Shown here: piece after piece, positions 37,762-51,168 of the stretch
Numbering within the stretch: position 1 is the stretch's first letter
How the letters are laid out: each line of letters opens with the position of its first letter
Assembly: GCA_026826555.1 (NCBI GenBank)
Contig: JAKSZT010053928.1
Location: 44,465,311-44,529,310 of the forward strand
Reading direction: 5' to 3'
DNA from: Tolypeutes matacus
Lineage: Eukaryota > Chordata > Mammalia > Cingulata > Chlamyphoridae
Length of the DNA: 64,000 nucleotides
Notes under the pieces: generated by a model
The model's database searches: none
What the model was told of the DNA's origin: nothing
The model's input: the letters and a program-made list of their open reading frames with translations, nothing else
Position numbers and translations under genes: made by a program

Positions 37762-38005
37762 GTTGGTTAAGAGCATGAGCTTTGGAACCAGACAGATCTG
37801 TTTAAATTCCATTTCCACATATTCACTGTATGACCTGGGTGACTTTCCTACCCACTCTGAGACTCAATTTCTCTATCTGTAAAATGGTCATTATAATGTC
37901 AATCTCAAAGTTTTGTGTGGATATGATTAAAATGATTGAGGTAATATACACAGCACTTTTCTGAGTAAGGGCTCAATAAAAGTCTGTTATTACTCACAAT
38001 CCTGT
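37762..38005 (+). repeat. MIR, nearly complete
   Basis: Complete-looking tRNA-derived MIR with GTTAAGAGCATGAGCTTTGG at the 5' end, the core ATGACCTGGGTGACTTTCC and the 3' end GGGCTCAATAAAAG. Confidence 0.85.
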
Positions 38006-38059
38006 TAATTGTTTATATTTTCTTTCTTTGGCATAATATGGTTCCATAGATGATTTGTA

Positions 38060-38437
38060 TGGTGATTTGGAGCTATATGTCCCAGGAAAACATGTTCTTA
38101 AACTTGATCCGTACCTGTGGGAGTGAACTTTTGTAAATAGGACATTTTGATGAGGTTACATCAGATAAGATGTGGCCCAGGATGGGTCTTAAATCTATTA
38201 CTGAAGGCCTTATAGGGAAGGTCATACAGTGAGAAAGCCATAGATGGAACAGCCAAAACTGAAAGTCAGTGGAACCCAGAAATGTGAGTGGCCAGGAGAG
38301 GCTGCTATGTGCATTGCCGTGTGTCAGAGGAGCCAAGGACCAAGGACTGCCAGCAGCCAGCCCCAGAATGTCAGTCTTTTGGAAGAAAGCATTGATGATG
38401 GCTTGATTTGGATTTCTCCTACCCTCAAAACTGTGAG
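38060..38437 (+). mobile_element. MaLR-like LTR, left part, split by L1
   Basis: LTR from TGGTGATTTGGAGC up to CTCAAAACTGTGAG. The remainder of the LTR resumes at 48239 after a complete L1 insertion. Joined, the two parts give a typical full-length member of the family. Confidence 0.85.
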
Positions 38438-39629
38438 CTGTGGATTGTGGGAAGATGGTGATGGACTAACAGGCAGAGCTCAATGCTTTCACAAAAACAA
38501 TGGAGAAAGAGCCAAAAGCTGTCCAAGGGACCTGCTTTGGGGGTCAGCAGACCAGGACAGTGCTACACAATTCCCAGGAAGGTGAGGGACAGAGAGATAA
38601 AGAAGCTGAAACAACAAATGTGAGTTACCAAGCCCCTGCAGCAGCTGGAAAGGGCTCCCCTTCTCCACTACCAAAATATTAAGCTGGGGTAAAACTCCTG
38701 ACTCACTGCAGCCAACTGAGAGGAGAACAGACATCTTCCTCCCTGTCAGCTGTTTCAAGGGAAGAAGGAGAGGGAGTTGGGGTGCTTTTCTTCAGTGAAT
38801 TCAGTCAGCAGAGCCCGCTTTGAATTTCTGACCTGGAGATTCAACACAGGAACACAGGAAAGCCAAGACTGAATCACCTCCATGGAAAGGTGAGCTGACA
38901 ATCACCATCTGCTGGCTGGTCTGGAAATTGCATGGGCAAAAACTGTTCTCAGTGTTCTCTGTATTCTACCCCAGGAGAAAATCTGCACCCCACTAGTGAA
39001 TCCCTGGCCTGGTTTTCAGCTGGGCAATTTTAAAGACTTAGAATAAATTTAACCAAATATCAAAGAAGAACGGTGGGGAAAAAAAAAAACAAAAAAACAA
39101 TAGGCAAGGGAGAGAAATTGGCCATCAGAGTAAATTCACCAACATATTCAGATGCCTAGACATCAGCAAAAATTACAAGCCATCTAGGGAACAGGAAGAG
39201 TTGGCCCAGCCAAAAGAACTAACCAAATATCCTGAAAAGATACAGGATTTAAGACAATCAGTGATAATCACACAACTCTCCTAAATCACTTCAAAGAATT
39301 TAAAGAAAATATGACTAAAGAGGTAAAGGATATAAAGAAGACACTGGGTAAGCATAAAGAACAATTTGAAAGCCTGCAAAGAAAAATAACAGACCTTATG
39401 GGAATGAAAGACATGATAGATGAGATTAAAAATACATTAGATTTTGTGATAATCAGGGTAGGTTAAACATTATATTAGAAACCATGCATGTGTCCCCAGA
39501 CCTAGTTTTTCTCCCTAGGTCTGATTTTCAGAATGCTAGTGATAAACCAAGCCTGATTTATTATATGACATATCCTGTATGGGAAATGACTATAACACTA
39601 GGTATCTTTGGTCAACCTTAAGAGATATA

Positions 39630-40085
39630 GCAGGGGGGCAGATATGGCTCAAATGGTTGGGCATCCATCTCCCATATGGAGGGAACTGAGTTCGATCCTC
39701 AGGACATCCTGGTAAAAATTTAAAAAAGAAAAGTATAGAAGGTATGCGGGCCACCAGGCCCCGTGCATGGGTGCACCTCCAGGCCCCACTGAGCCATGAA
39801 GCAAGATGATGACATAACAGGAGAGTGACACAAGGGAGAGCCAAGACAAGACGTGCCAAAAAACCAGAAACTAAGGTGGCGCAGGCGGTGCCTCTCTTCC
39901 ACATCGGAGTTTCCAAGGATCAAATCCTGGTGAAGACAGAAGGAGAAGGATGAGAAGAGAGGGCAGGAAACAGACACAGAGAATTGCCCAGTGAATGGAC
40001 ACAAAAACAGCAAAAATGGGCGGGTGGGTGTAAAAATGGATAAAAGTAAGTAAGTAAATAAATAAATCTTAAAACAAAAAGAAAA
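39630..40085 (+). repeat. dimeric tRNA-derived SINE in L1 ORF1
   Basis: Two tRNA-like modules. The first (about 39630-39715) has an A-box-like ATATGGCTCAAATGG and B box GAGTTCGATCCTC. The second (about 39868-39935) has GGTGGCGCAGGCGG and AGGATCAAATCCTGG. It ends with AAGTAAGTAAGTAAATAAAT and an A-rich tail. It lies between ORF1 pieces of the L1. The ~180 bp before it (39460-39630) is not recognised as L1 and may belong to the same or another insertion. Confidence 0.7.
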
Positions 40086-43000
40086 AATGGAACAGAGTCT
40101 CAGGGAATTGAATGACAATGCAAAAACCACAAATATTTGCATTATCTATATCCCAAAAGGAGAAGAGAATGGAAAAGAGGCAGAAAGAATATTTGAGGAA
40201 ATAATGACCCAAAACTTCCTACCCCTTATGAAAGACATAAATATCAATATCCAAGAAGGTCAATACACCCCAAACAGAAAAAATCAGAATATACCTACCC
40301 CAAGACACCTACTATTCAGAATGACAAATATCAGAGATGAGAGAATTCTGAAAACAGCAAGAGAGAAGCAAAGCATGGCATACAAGGGAAACCTGATAAG
40401 ATTAAGTGCTGACCTCTCATCAGAAACCATGGCAGTGAAAAGAAAGTGGTATGATGTATTTAAAGTACTGAAAAATTAAAACTGCCAGCCAAGAATTCTG
40501 TATCCAGCAAAATTGTCCTACAAAAATGAGGGTGAGTTCAAAGTCTTCACAGACAACCAAAAACTGATAGAATATGTTACCAAAAGAACAGAATTACAGC
40601 CTGAAAGGAAAAAACAAGGGTGAGAGATTTGGGGAACAGTTTAGAAATGAAGATTATTAGGAAAGGTAAACTAAAGGATATGAAGACAGACAATGGAACA
40701 ATATGACAACAGAGAGCCAAAGGACAAAATGGATGAAGTAAGTAATGCCTTTACAGTAATTACATTGAATGTTAATGGATTGAACTCCCCAATCAAAAGA
40801 CAAACTGATAGAATGGATAAATAACATGAGCTGTCTATATGTTGTCTACAAGAGACCCACCTCAGATATAAGGACACAACCAGGTTAAAAGTGAAAGGTT
40901 GGAAAAAGGTATTCCATGCAAATAGTAACCAAAAAAGAGCTAGAGTAGCGATACTAATATCGGACAAAATAAATTTCAAATGCAAAACTGTTATAAGGGA
41001 TAAAGAAGGTCATTACATATTAATAAAAGGGGCAATTCACCAAGAAGAAATAACTATACTAAATATTTATGCACCTAAACTCTGTGCCCCAAGATACATG
41101 AGGCATACACTGGCAAAGCTGAAGGGAGTAATAGATGTCTCTATAATAATAGTTGGAGACTTCAATACACCACTCTCAATATTGGATAGGACACCTGAAC
41201 ATAGGATAAAGAAACAGAGAACTTGAATAAGATAAATGAACTAGACCCAACAGGTATCTATAGAGCATTGCACCCCCAAACAGCAGGATATGCTTTCTTT
41301 TCAAGTGCTCATGGATCCTTCTCCAAGATAGACCATATGTTGGGTCACAAGACAAGTCTCAATAAATTTAAAAAGATTGAAATTATACAAAACACTTTCT
41401 CTGATCATAATGGAATGAAGCTGGAAATCAATAATGGTTGGAAAAAGGGAAAATTCATAAATATATGGAGATTAAACAACACATTCTTAAATAACCAGTG
41501 GGTCAAAGAAGAAATTGCAGGAGAATTCAGCAAATATCTTGAGACAAATGAAAATGAGAACACAACATACTAAAATCCAGGGGATACTACAAAGGCAGTG
41601 CTGAGAGGGAAATATATAGTCCTCAGTGCTTACATTAAAGAGGAAGAAAGAGCTAAAATTGAAGATCTTACTGCACACCTGGAGGAACTAGAAAAAGAAC
41701 AGCTAATTCCAAACCAAGCTGAAGGAAAGACATAGTAAAGATCAGAGCAGAAATAAATGAAATCAAGAACAAAAAAACAATAGAGAGTATAAACAAAACA
41801 AAAAGTTGGTTCTTTGAGAAGATCAACAAAATTGGCAAACTGTTAGGTAGACTTACATGATAAACAAGAGAAGACACAAATAAATAAAAGCAGAAATGAG
41901 AGGGGGGGACATTACCACTGATCCCACAGAAATAAGAGATCATAAGAGGACACTATGAACAACTGTATGCCAAAAAATTAGACAATATAGAGGAGATGGA
42001 CAAATTCCTAGAAACACAGAAACTACCTACACTGACCTTAGAAGAAATAGAAGACCTCAACAAACCAGTCACAAGTGAAGAAATTGAAACAGTCATCAAA
42101 AACCTCCCAAAGTTGAAAAGCCCGGGGCCAGACAGCTTCATAGATGAATTTTACCAATCATTCAAAGACGATATAATACCAATCTTGCTGAAGCTCTTCC
42201 AAAAAATTGAACAGGAAAGAATGCTACCAAAGCCATTCTATGAAGCCAACATTACCCTAATACCAAAACCAGATAAAGATACTAAAAATAAAGAAAATTA
42301 CAGACTACTATCTCTAACGCAAAAGATGCAAAAATCCTCAACAAAATACTTGTAAACAGAATCCAAAAGCACATTAAAATAAATACACACTATGATCAAG
42401 TAGGTTTTATCCTAGGTATGCAAGGGTGGTTCGACACAAGAAAATCAAGTAGTGTAATAAACTACATTGATAAATTGAAGAAGAAAAATCACATGATCCT
42501 CTCAATTGATGCAGAAAAGGCATTTGACAACATACAGCACCCTTTCTTGATAAAAACACTCCAAAAAATAGGAACAGAGGGAAGCTTTCTCAATACGGTA
42601 AAGTGCATATATGAAAAACCTACAGCTAACATTGTACTCAATGGTGAAAGACTGAAAGCTTTCCTGCTAAGTTCAGGAACAAGATAAGGATGCCCACTGT
42701 CACCATGGTTATTCAATATTGTACTAGAGGTCTAGCTGGAGCAAATAAGCTAGATAAAGAAACAAAAGACACCCAAGTAGGAAAGGAAGAAGTAAAAGTT
42801 TATTCTCTGATGATATGATCCTATGTCTAGAATCTCCTGAAAAATCCACAACAAAGCTACTAGAACTAATAGACGAGTTCAACAAAGTGGCAGGATACAA
42901 GATTAATATGCAAAAATCAATAGCATCTCAAAAAAATCAATAACGTTTCTATATACTATTTTTTTTTTAAATACAAGTTTTATTGGAGAAAAATAGAACC

Positions 43001-43243
43001 ACCATGTACACAGGGAAAGTGCACAAAAATTCAACTGATACAGAACAACTCAAAGTCACAATTATCCAATATTGTTTTCAATTACTTTTCAATTTCTTAA
43101 GTAGCTCCCCTTAACTTGTTTTTTAGTAGTCTTGCCAATTTTTCAGCTGAAACAGCATCAAATTTTTAAAAATCAAGAGCCTCAGGGAAGGGACCTACTT
43201 TCAAGATAGTGAAGGTGGCATCAAGAGTCTCTACCTGGGAAGG

Positions 43244-43344
43244 AGGTGTAGCAGGGGTAGCTGAGTGGTTGAGTGCCTGCTTCCCATATACAAGGTCCCA
43301 GGTTCAATCAACGGTACCTCCTTAAAAAAAAAAAAAAAAAAAAA
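43244..43344 (+). repeat. tRNA-derived SINE in the CUL4B retrocopy 3' UTR
   Basis: A-box-like GGGTAGCTGAGTGGTTGAGT, B box AGGTTCAATCAAC and a 20-base A-tail. It is probably a later insertion into the retrocopy, though it could have been present in the parental 3' UTR. Confidence 0.8.
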
Positions 43345-45262
43345 TTTCTCCACCTAACAGGACCAACTCTACCTAAAAACTGCTTAAACTATTGAGTCTT
43401 GCATAATAATCTACACATTTCTGAGACCACCAGGGATGAGTTAGAACACTGGTGCAGATGGTCCAGTATAAAGGGAGGGCAAACAAAATAGCTGCATTTC
43501 CTTGTCAGAAGAGTTTGTGTAAGGAAACGAGGGAGAAGCTGAGAAAATATAGCAATGGCTGCTCAAAAAGAATTAGGAAGGAATTCTAAATACCACATAT
43601 AGTTAGACAACAGTACACAAGTAGATGTAACTAGAAAGAAACAGGCAACATTTTAAAAATTGCTGGCCACAGAAGGTCTTTGAGAACTCAAGAAAACAAT
43701 CAATGGCAGACACAAGAGTCAAAAGTCTCCTCAGTTAAAGGTTAGGGCTTAGGTATTCTTCCTAATGGCTCTACACAGGCAAGGAAATATATGTTACAAA
43801 AAGCATTGTAGTTCAGATTTTAAAAACAAAAAACAAAAAACAAAAATTTCTCCTGCCCCTCCAACATCAATTCCCTTCAAAGCTTCAAGGGAAAACAAGC
43901 AAACAAAACAACAAACAAAAACACTGATGGTAGAGAGACACCTTGTACTTAAATATCAGTTTGAAGAACAATACTTTTGCTATTTTCTATGTATGAACAA
44001 TCCCGGGCCATTCCTTAGAAAAGTAGCTGTCCAGTGGCTATTTGAGAACTCTTAACTTCAAGCAATTTTGTAAAGAGGATTAGCATGATACAGAATTTAA
44101 ACTCCCCAACTAGGGACCCTGCGAGGTGAGTGAAGACTTTTTGTATCTCCGGTTTTAGGGAATTAGAATAAGGATGAATTAAAAAAAAAAAAAAAAAAAG
44201 GCTCATTTGCCAACAAAGAGGAGAGCTGCTATGCTTCTGAAAAACTTTGGTAGAGAGAATAGGAATGCTAAACCCTAGGAAGCCTGTAACAATCTACAAT
44301 TGGTCCAAGTTAAAGACAAAATTGTTCAAACAACATTTAGAGGCTAAAGTAAGTCAAAAACTAGCAGATGAATTTGCTCCTGGAATAACTTAAAAAACAT
44401 GTTAATTTTGGTCTCTCTGCATTTTCATATTGTATTCATTTTTAACATGAAGAAAGAGTTGGATTTGTCTCTCCTATGATGTTCCTCTAGTATAAATGAT
44501 CGGCAATTTTCTATTTCAGCTATTTTTACAAGTACCTGTTAATCAGCACAGTAAACTCAGGGCTAAGCCATATATGCACATCCCACACTCAAATGGAAAA
44601 TTTTAGGATGTGTATTTACAAGATATTATGTAAGCAACTGTCCTCCTACTTGAAAACTTGCTTTCAAATAAGTTTAAAAAAACAAACAAACAAACAAAAA
44701 ACACAACTTCCCTTTCCGTGTAACAGAACATTAACTAGTAAAATAGCAATAGCTATGACAACTTATTTTTCAAGGGAAAATCACAAAACAGGTGAACAAC
44801 CAAGTCCAAGGGTGGTTTTTCTATTTGATAAATACATCCAGAACTCTGTACAGTAAATAAAATTTGCATGCAGTTTAAGTATCTTTAAATGACATTTTAA
44901 GCAAATTAATCTTTTGCTTCATAGTTAATGGTGTATAAGAATCCTCCCAACCCACCCCCCCTTTTTTAATTGCCATAGGGACTTCTTCCTCAGTTCCAAA
45001 GAGGAACCAGGTACTTTCTTAAGAGTTTTCTCCACATCATACTAAATAACATGCAAAGAGTTCAACAACATTCTTCTTAAAGGTAAGTATTACTCTTTAA
45101 ATAGGCATGTTAACCACTGAAAAAGTCCACTCAACTATTTCCATTACACTGCTTCATTTGGTCATCGGTAGTATAAAAGTAGTCAAATAATATAGGATCA
45201 ACAGGTTAGTTTATCCACTGGCTACTGCACATGACACCAAATGCTCCAAGGCCAACATTTTA

Positions 45263-45379
<117 letters not shown>

Positions 45380-45381
45380 TG

Positions 45382-45781
45382 NNNNNNNNNNNNNNNNNNN
45401 NNNNNNNNNNNNNNNNNNNNNNNNNNNNNNNNNNNNNNNNNNNNNNNNNNNNNNNNNNNNNNNNNNNNNNNNNNNNNNNNNNNNNNNNNNNNNNNNNNNN
45501 NNNNNNNNNNNNNNNNNNNNNNNNNNNNNNNNNNNNNNNNNNNNNNNNNNNNNNNNNNNNNNNNNNNNNNNNNNNNNNNNNNNNNNNNNNNNNNNNNNNN
45601 NNNNNNNNNNNNNNNNNNNNNNNNNNNNNNNNNNNNNNNNNNNNNNNNNNNNNNNNNNNNNNNNNNNNNNNNNNNNNNNNNNNNNNNNNNNNNNNNNNNN
45701 NNNNNNNNNNNNNNNNNNNNNNNNNNNNNNNNNNNNNNNNNNNNNNNNNNNNNNNNNNNNNNNNNNNNNNNNNNNNNNNNN
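45382..45781. other. assembly gap, 400 N
   Basis: Exactly 400 N, replacing the middle of the CUL4B-like coding region. Open frames spanning it are artefacts. Confidence 0.99.
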
Positions 45782-48238
45782 TCCTGAGCAGCAGCAGCAG
45801 CAGCTGAGGGATTGGGGGAAGAAAAACCATTGTCTTCTGCCATCACCCCATTATCACTTGCATTCCCTGATCCAGATGACTGTGACATCCTCTGTCTTCT
45901 GGGCGGCAAAGGAGGACTAATGGAACTTTTTGTTGTTGTTGTTCTATCAAGCCCAAGCTCTCAAAACCTGAGGGATCCGGCAGAGGACCTTTCGCAAGCA
46001 AACACACTAACAACTTGCACCTGCTCTTCAAGATAAGCTCTGCCCCCTATATACTATTGATATGAAATCTGTGGAGGAATTCAGAAAAAAAATTCCATTT
46101 ACAATAGCAACTAAAACAATCAAATAGTTAGGAATAAACTTAACCAAGGACATAAAGGACCTGTATTCAGAAAACTACAAAACATTGCTGGAAGAAACTG
46201 AAGAAGACTTAAACAAATGGATGGATATTCCATGTTTATGGACTGGAAGACTAAATTTCGTTAAGATGTCAATTCTACCCAAACTGATTTACAGACTCAA
46301 TGCAATCCCAATAAAAATCCCAACATCCTTTTTTGCAGAAGTGGAAAAACTAATTATCAAATTTATTTGGAAGGGTAAGGGACACCAAATAGCCAAAAAA
46401 GAGCTTTAAAAAGAATGAAGTTGGAGGACTCTCACTTCCAGACTTTAAAACATATTACCTAGCTACAGTGGCAAAAACAGCATGATACTGGTATAAAGAC
46501 AGACACATTGACCAATGGAACCAAACTGAGAACTCAGAAATAGAATCTCATATCTACAGTCAAGTGATTTTTGACAAGGCTGTTAAGCCCACCCAGCTGG
46601 GCCAGAACAGTCTATTCAACAAATGGTGCTGGGAGAACTGGATATCCATATCCAAAAGAAAGAAAGAAGACCCCTATCTCACACCTTATACAAAAATTAA
46701 CTCAAAATGGAACAAAGACCTAAATATAAAAGCGACAACCATAAAACTCCTAGAAGAAAATGTAGGAAAACATCTTCAAGATCTTGTGGTAGGTGATAGT
46801 TTCTTAAACCTTACACCCAAAGCATGAGCAAGAAAAAATAGAAATATGGGATCTCCTCAAAATTAAACACTTTTGCACCTCAAAGGACTTTGTCAAAAGG
46901 GTGAAAAGGCAGCCAATTCAATGGGAGAAAATATTTGGTAATCACATATCTGATGAGGATTTAATATCTGTGATATACAAAGACATCATACAACTCAACA
47001 ATAAAAAGACAAACTACCCAATTTAAAAATGGGCAAAAGACTTGAAAAGACAATTGTTCAAAGAAGAAATACAAATGGCAAAGAAACGTGAAAAAATGTT
47101 CAATATCACTAGCGATTAGGGAAATGCAAATCAAAGCTACAGTGAGATATCATTTCACACCTATTAGACTGGCCACTGTTAAAAAGTCAGAAAACTGTAA
47201 ATGTTGGAGAGGATGTGGAGAGATAGGAATGCTTATTCACTGTTGGTGGGACTGAAGAATGGTATAGCCACTGTGGAGGACTGTTTGGCAGTTCCTAAGG
47301 ATGTTGAATATAGACTTGCCATGTGACCCGGTAATACCATTACTAGGTATATACCAAGAAGAACTGAGAGCAGAGACATGAACAGTCATCTTCACACTGA
47401 TGTTCATAGCAGCATTATTCATGATTGCCAAAAATTGGAAACAACCCAGGTGTCCATCAACTAATGAATGGATAAACAAATTGTGGTGTGTACACACAAT
47501 GGAATATTATGCAGCAGTAAGAAGAAATGAAGTGGTGAACCATATGACAACATGGATGAACCTGGAAAACATTCTGTTGAGTAAAGCAAGCCAGACACAA
47601 AAGGACAAATATTGTATGACTGCGCTATTATGAACTAAATATACTGTGTATACTCATGGAGTTAATAATTAGAATATAGGTCACCAGAAAATAGGAGGGT
47701 AGAGAATGGAAAGCTGAGGGTTAATCTGTGCAGAATTGTTAAAAAGGTTGTTTGTAAATCTTTGTAAATGAATAGAAATTGTCAAAGCATATCATGGTGT
47801 TTGTAATTAGCAGTGCTATTGTATGGGTATGACAGTGGTTGAAACGGAAAATCTAAGGTCAAATATATTACTAGAAGGAAAGCTAAAAACTGTAACATGG
47901 GACCATATAAGATAGTAAAACCTCATGTAAAACACGAATATGGGAGATATTGCATATATAAGACATTTTTTACAAAATATAAATACAAATATACTAGAAA
48001 AAATGAAAAAGAATAGCAGCTATATACAGCAGGCGAGGCATAGAGAGATTGAGAGGTGATGAGTTCTGTTTGTTTATTGTTTATTATTATTATTGGAATG
48101 ATGAAATTGCTCTGGGAGTGATTGAGGTGGTGAATGCACAAACATGTGATTACACCAAATATTATTGATTGTACTCTTTGGATGGATTTATGCTTTTTTA
48201 ATAGTATCAATAAAATTGAAAAACAAACAAACTGTGAG

Positions 48239-48308
48239 CCAATAAATTCCCATTGTTTAAGTCAACCCATTACATGGTATTTACTCCAGCAATGAGGAAA
48301 TTAAAGCA
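48239..48308 (+). mobile_element. MaLR-like LTR, right part
   Basis: CCAATAAATTCCCATTGTTT through to TTAAAGCA, the polyadenylation region and 3' end of the LTR that begins at 38060. It ends only 56 bp from an ACMSD exon. Confidence 0.85.
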
Positions 48309-48363
48309 ATAGGAAAAACCCAAAAATTGGTCCTGTGTTTTTGGACCTCCAAGTGACACAAAC

Positions 48364-48457
48364 CTACAAGCCAAGGGAGCCAGTATTTGGCCATCCGTCC
48401 ATCCATCTGCATGTCCCAGGGATGCACAAACAGGGAGCAGTTGAGCCTTTCAGCTGC
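48364..48457 (-). CDS. ACMSD: ACMSD coding exon, residues 163-193, with metal ligand His174
   Basis: A 94-bp exon translates AAERLNCSLFVHPWDMQMDG and continues through KYWLPWLV to a split glycine codon. The histidine in FVHPWD corresponds to His174, one of the zinc ligands of the family, and the tryptophan near the end to the active-site Trp191. The acceptor is TTTGAAG and the donor GTTTGT is weaker than the others. It lies only about 55 bp beyond the end of a MaLR-like LTR that is split by a 9.8-kb L1 insertion. Confidence 0.96.
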
Positions 48458-49069
48458 CTTCAAAGAAGCAATGAGAGAGAGGAGGGTTAATTGGATGAAC
48501 CAGTACCTACAGGGTACTGTTTTAGGATAACTGCTTTTCTCTGGATCTATATTGATCAGAATCAATAAAAAATATATATTTGAAGTTGTTTCTTGATCTA
48601 TACAAAAGAATCATTGATACACTCTGCTCCTGCTTGGGGTAAAGAGAGCACCTAGAATTAACAAAGTGGGTTGATGGATTTGCCATTGAGGTGGATGAAT
48701 TTACTATTGGTAAAACTATTCAAAAGAAACATCTAGGGTCTGAACACTTTGGTTGAGAGCAAATTTTCAAGGACTAATCTGCAACTCAAATGTAGGGGAA
48801 ATTTTTCCTGGTTTCTCTTACTTGTCCACTCCCTTGGAAAGACTACTGAGATTGTATCCTTAGAGTCAAGGCTGGATTTTCCTTTCTTTCCCCTATTTGG
48901 AAATATGAGGATGTGGAAAGTGAGGAAGTGATGGGATGGGAGGCAGGGGCTCAGGGCTGAGCTGGGGCAGGGTGGCTTGATACAAACCATCTGGCTACTC
49001 AGCCTGACACTGTGTGGGAATTTCTGGGGTCTACAGGTATTCATTTACAAAGCCCCATGAGTCCAGTTG

Positions 49070-49690
49070 AGTCTGCTGTGAATGAGAAAAGAGGAAAGAG
49101 CTCTCAGTTCATCAGCCAGGCAGGTACTGAGCTGAATGTCGTGGGCAATGTTAAGGAACTTAATTGCCAGAGACAAGGTGGTGGGTTTGGCTATTGTTAT
49201 GGACAGCAGAGTGAAAGCAGTAACCAGAGTAAAAGCAGAGAGAGACCTATTGCATTGGCTAACTGATCACTGGGTACCTAGAAGTCAAATAGTTAGGAAG
49301 TCCACTAAATTCTTACTTGATCTGTATAAGCAGAAGAGTTCTAGGTCAGAATCACAGCACAAAGACCCTTAGAATTTTGGAGCAAAGCCCTGTCATTCTC
49401 TGCAGATAACTATTTTCTTTTGGATAAACAGCATTTGGCCTGTTACTGAGTCTTTGTAGAGACTGAAACCTTAATCATGGATCACCAAGTTACCATGAAA
49501 CCTGAATTTCCCATCAAGAACTGGATTTTGTCTGACCTAGCAAGCCATAAAGTTGGGCATGCACAGCAGCCCTCCACCATCTAATGAAGTGGGTTATATG
49601 AGATTGGCCTTGAGCAGGTCCTGATGGTACAAGTAAGTTACGTGAGGAAGTGGCCCAAATGCCCATGGCCCCCACTCCTGCTACATTAGC
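49070..49690 (+). mobile_element. ERVL internal fragments, decayed
   Basis: Broken open stretches resemble ERVL gag-pol internal sequence, for example 49136-49372 (HWLTDHWVPRSQ) and the region near 49520-49640. Frameshifts and stops prevent any product. Family assignment is by pattern and only moderately sure. The sequence at 48458-49070 is unassigned. Confidence 0.5.
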
Positions 49691-49892
49691 TTCTCTTTCC
49701 CAGCCTGCACCTATGCACTCATGATGAGTTTCCTATGATCAGTTGACTAAGGAAGAGAAAACTTGGGCCTAGTTTACAGATGTTTCTGCTCAATATACAC
49801 GTACCACCTGAAAGTGGACATCTGTAGCACTACAGTCCCTTTCTGGACATCCCTGAAGACAGTGGTGAAGGAAAATCCTCCCAGTAGGCAGA

Positions 49893-50518
49893 ACTTTGAG
49901 CAGTTTGAATTTTGAATTTTGTGAATCTCAGAAAAGATTATGTTGAACTTATCCATTCCTGTGGAGGGGGGTGCTTTGATTGCATTAAATTCAGTTAAGG
50001 AACCTTTGATTAGATTGCTTTAGGGCTTTTGATTTGGACCCCAGGTTGGGTCTCCACCCTCTTGCTGGGTCTTATATAAACTTACAACACAAAGCAGCCA
50101 GCCAAAGCTGAAAGACAAGAGACACAGGGAAAGGGAGCGCTGACATTTTGACCCTGTGATGTGAAAGAGAGGAGTCCAGGCTTGCCTACAGCTGTGGAAA
50201 GACAGAGAAGTCCCAAGAGGCTCAAGGAGCAGGGACCCAGGGAGAAATGCCTGATTGCCCACAGCTGGGCTTGGGGGAGATGGTTAGCCTGGATGGAAAG
50301 GCAGGGACCTCAGCAGAGATTGGCCACCTTCTTGCCTTGCCATATGGCAGGAAGCCAGGATTACCGGTAACTGACTGATGAAAAAGCATCTCTGCTGATG
50401 TCTTGATTTGGACATTTCATGGCCTCAGAACTGTAAGCTTTTACTCTAATAAATCCCCATATAAAAGCCAACCCATTTCTGGTAATTTTGCATTGGCAGC
50501 CTTTGGCAAACTAATTCA
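49893..50518 (+). mobile_element. MaLR-like LTR (plus) within ERVL sequence
   Basis: Features: CATTCCTGTGGAGGGG, TTGATTTGGACATTTCATGG, CAGAACTGTAAGC, AATAAATCCCCATATAAAAG and the end AACTAATTCA. ERVL-like sequence lies on both sides. Confidence 0.75.
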
Positions 50519-50832
50519 AGTGCATATTGTTGCTCATTTTGCTTGGAAGGAGAAATGGCCAGAGGTGCATTTTTGTACTGATTCACAGGCTGTGGCCAGT
50601 GATTTGGCTGGGTGGTCAAGGACTTAGATGGAACATGATTGGGAAATTGGTAACAGAGAGGTCTGTTAGTGCATTTCCAGTTGTACACAGAATAGTTGAT
50701 TATGTTAGGTGGAAATGTGACTGTTATTGTTTTTATTTAGAGATTAAGTATGGTTTAAGGAGATGTATATAGTTGACAAGTTGACAAGGGGTGGACTGTG
50801 CTGGTTAAGTTCATGTGTCAACTTGGCCATCT
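50519..50832 (+). mobile_element. ERVL pol 3' end and start of an MLT2 LTR
   Basis: The frame 50527-50630 reads like an RNase H segment of ERVL pol (CTDSQAVASDLAGW). It is followed at about 50804 by TGGTTAAGTTCATGTGTCAA, the start of an MLT2 LTR. The LTR is cut off by L1 sequence at about 50833. Too short and broken to encode anything. Confidence 0.65.
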
Positions 50833-51135
50833 ATAAAACAAACAAAAAATAGATAAATGAGACCTCATCTAAATTAAAAACTTTTGTGCATCAAAGGAAT
50901 TTTTCACAAAAGTAAATTCCCTTACTAGCTCAATGGAAGAAAGTATTTGGTAAGCAAATATCTGATAAGGGTTTAATATCCAGAATATATAAAGAAATAC
51001 TACAACTCAACAACAAAAAGACAAACAGTCCAATTCAAAAATGGGCAAAAAGCTTAAATAGGGAAGCAGGTGTAGGTCAGTGGTTGAGTGCCTGCTTCCC
51101 ATGTACTAGGTTCCAGGTTCATTCCCCAGTACCTC

Positions 51136-51168
<33 letters not shown>

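Noticed and set aside
40087..42687. Functional L1 ORF1/ORF2
   Set aside because: The frames are broken into pieces by many frameshifts and stops, and the element is interrupted by a SINE and a retrocopy.
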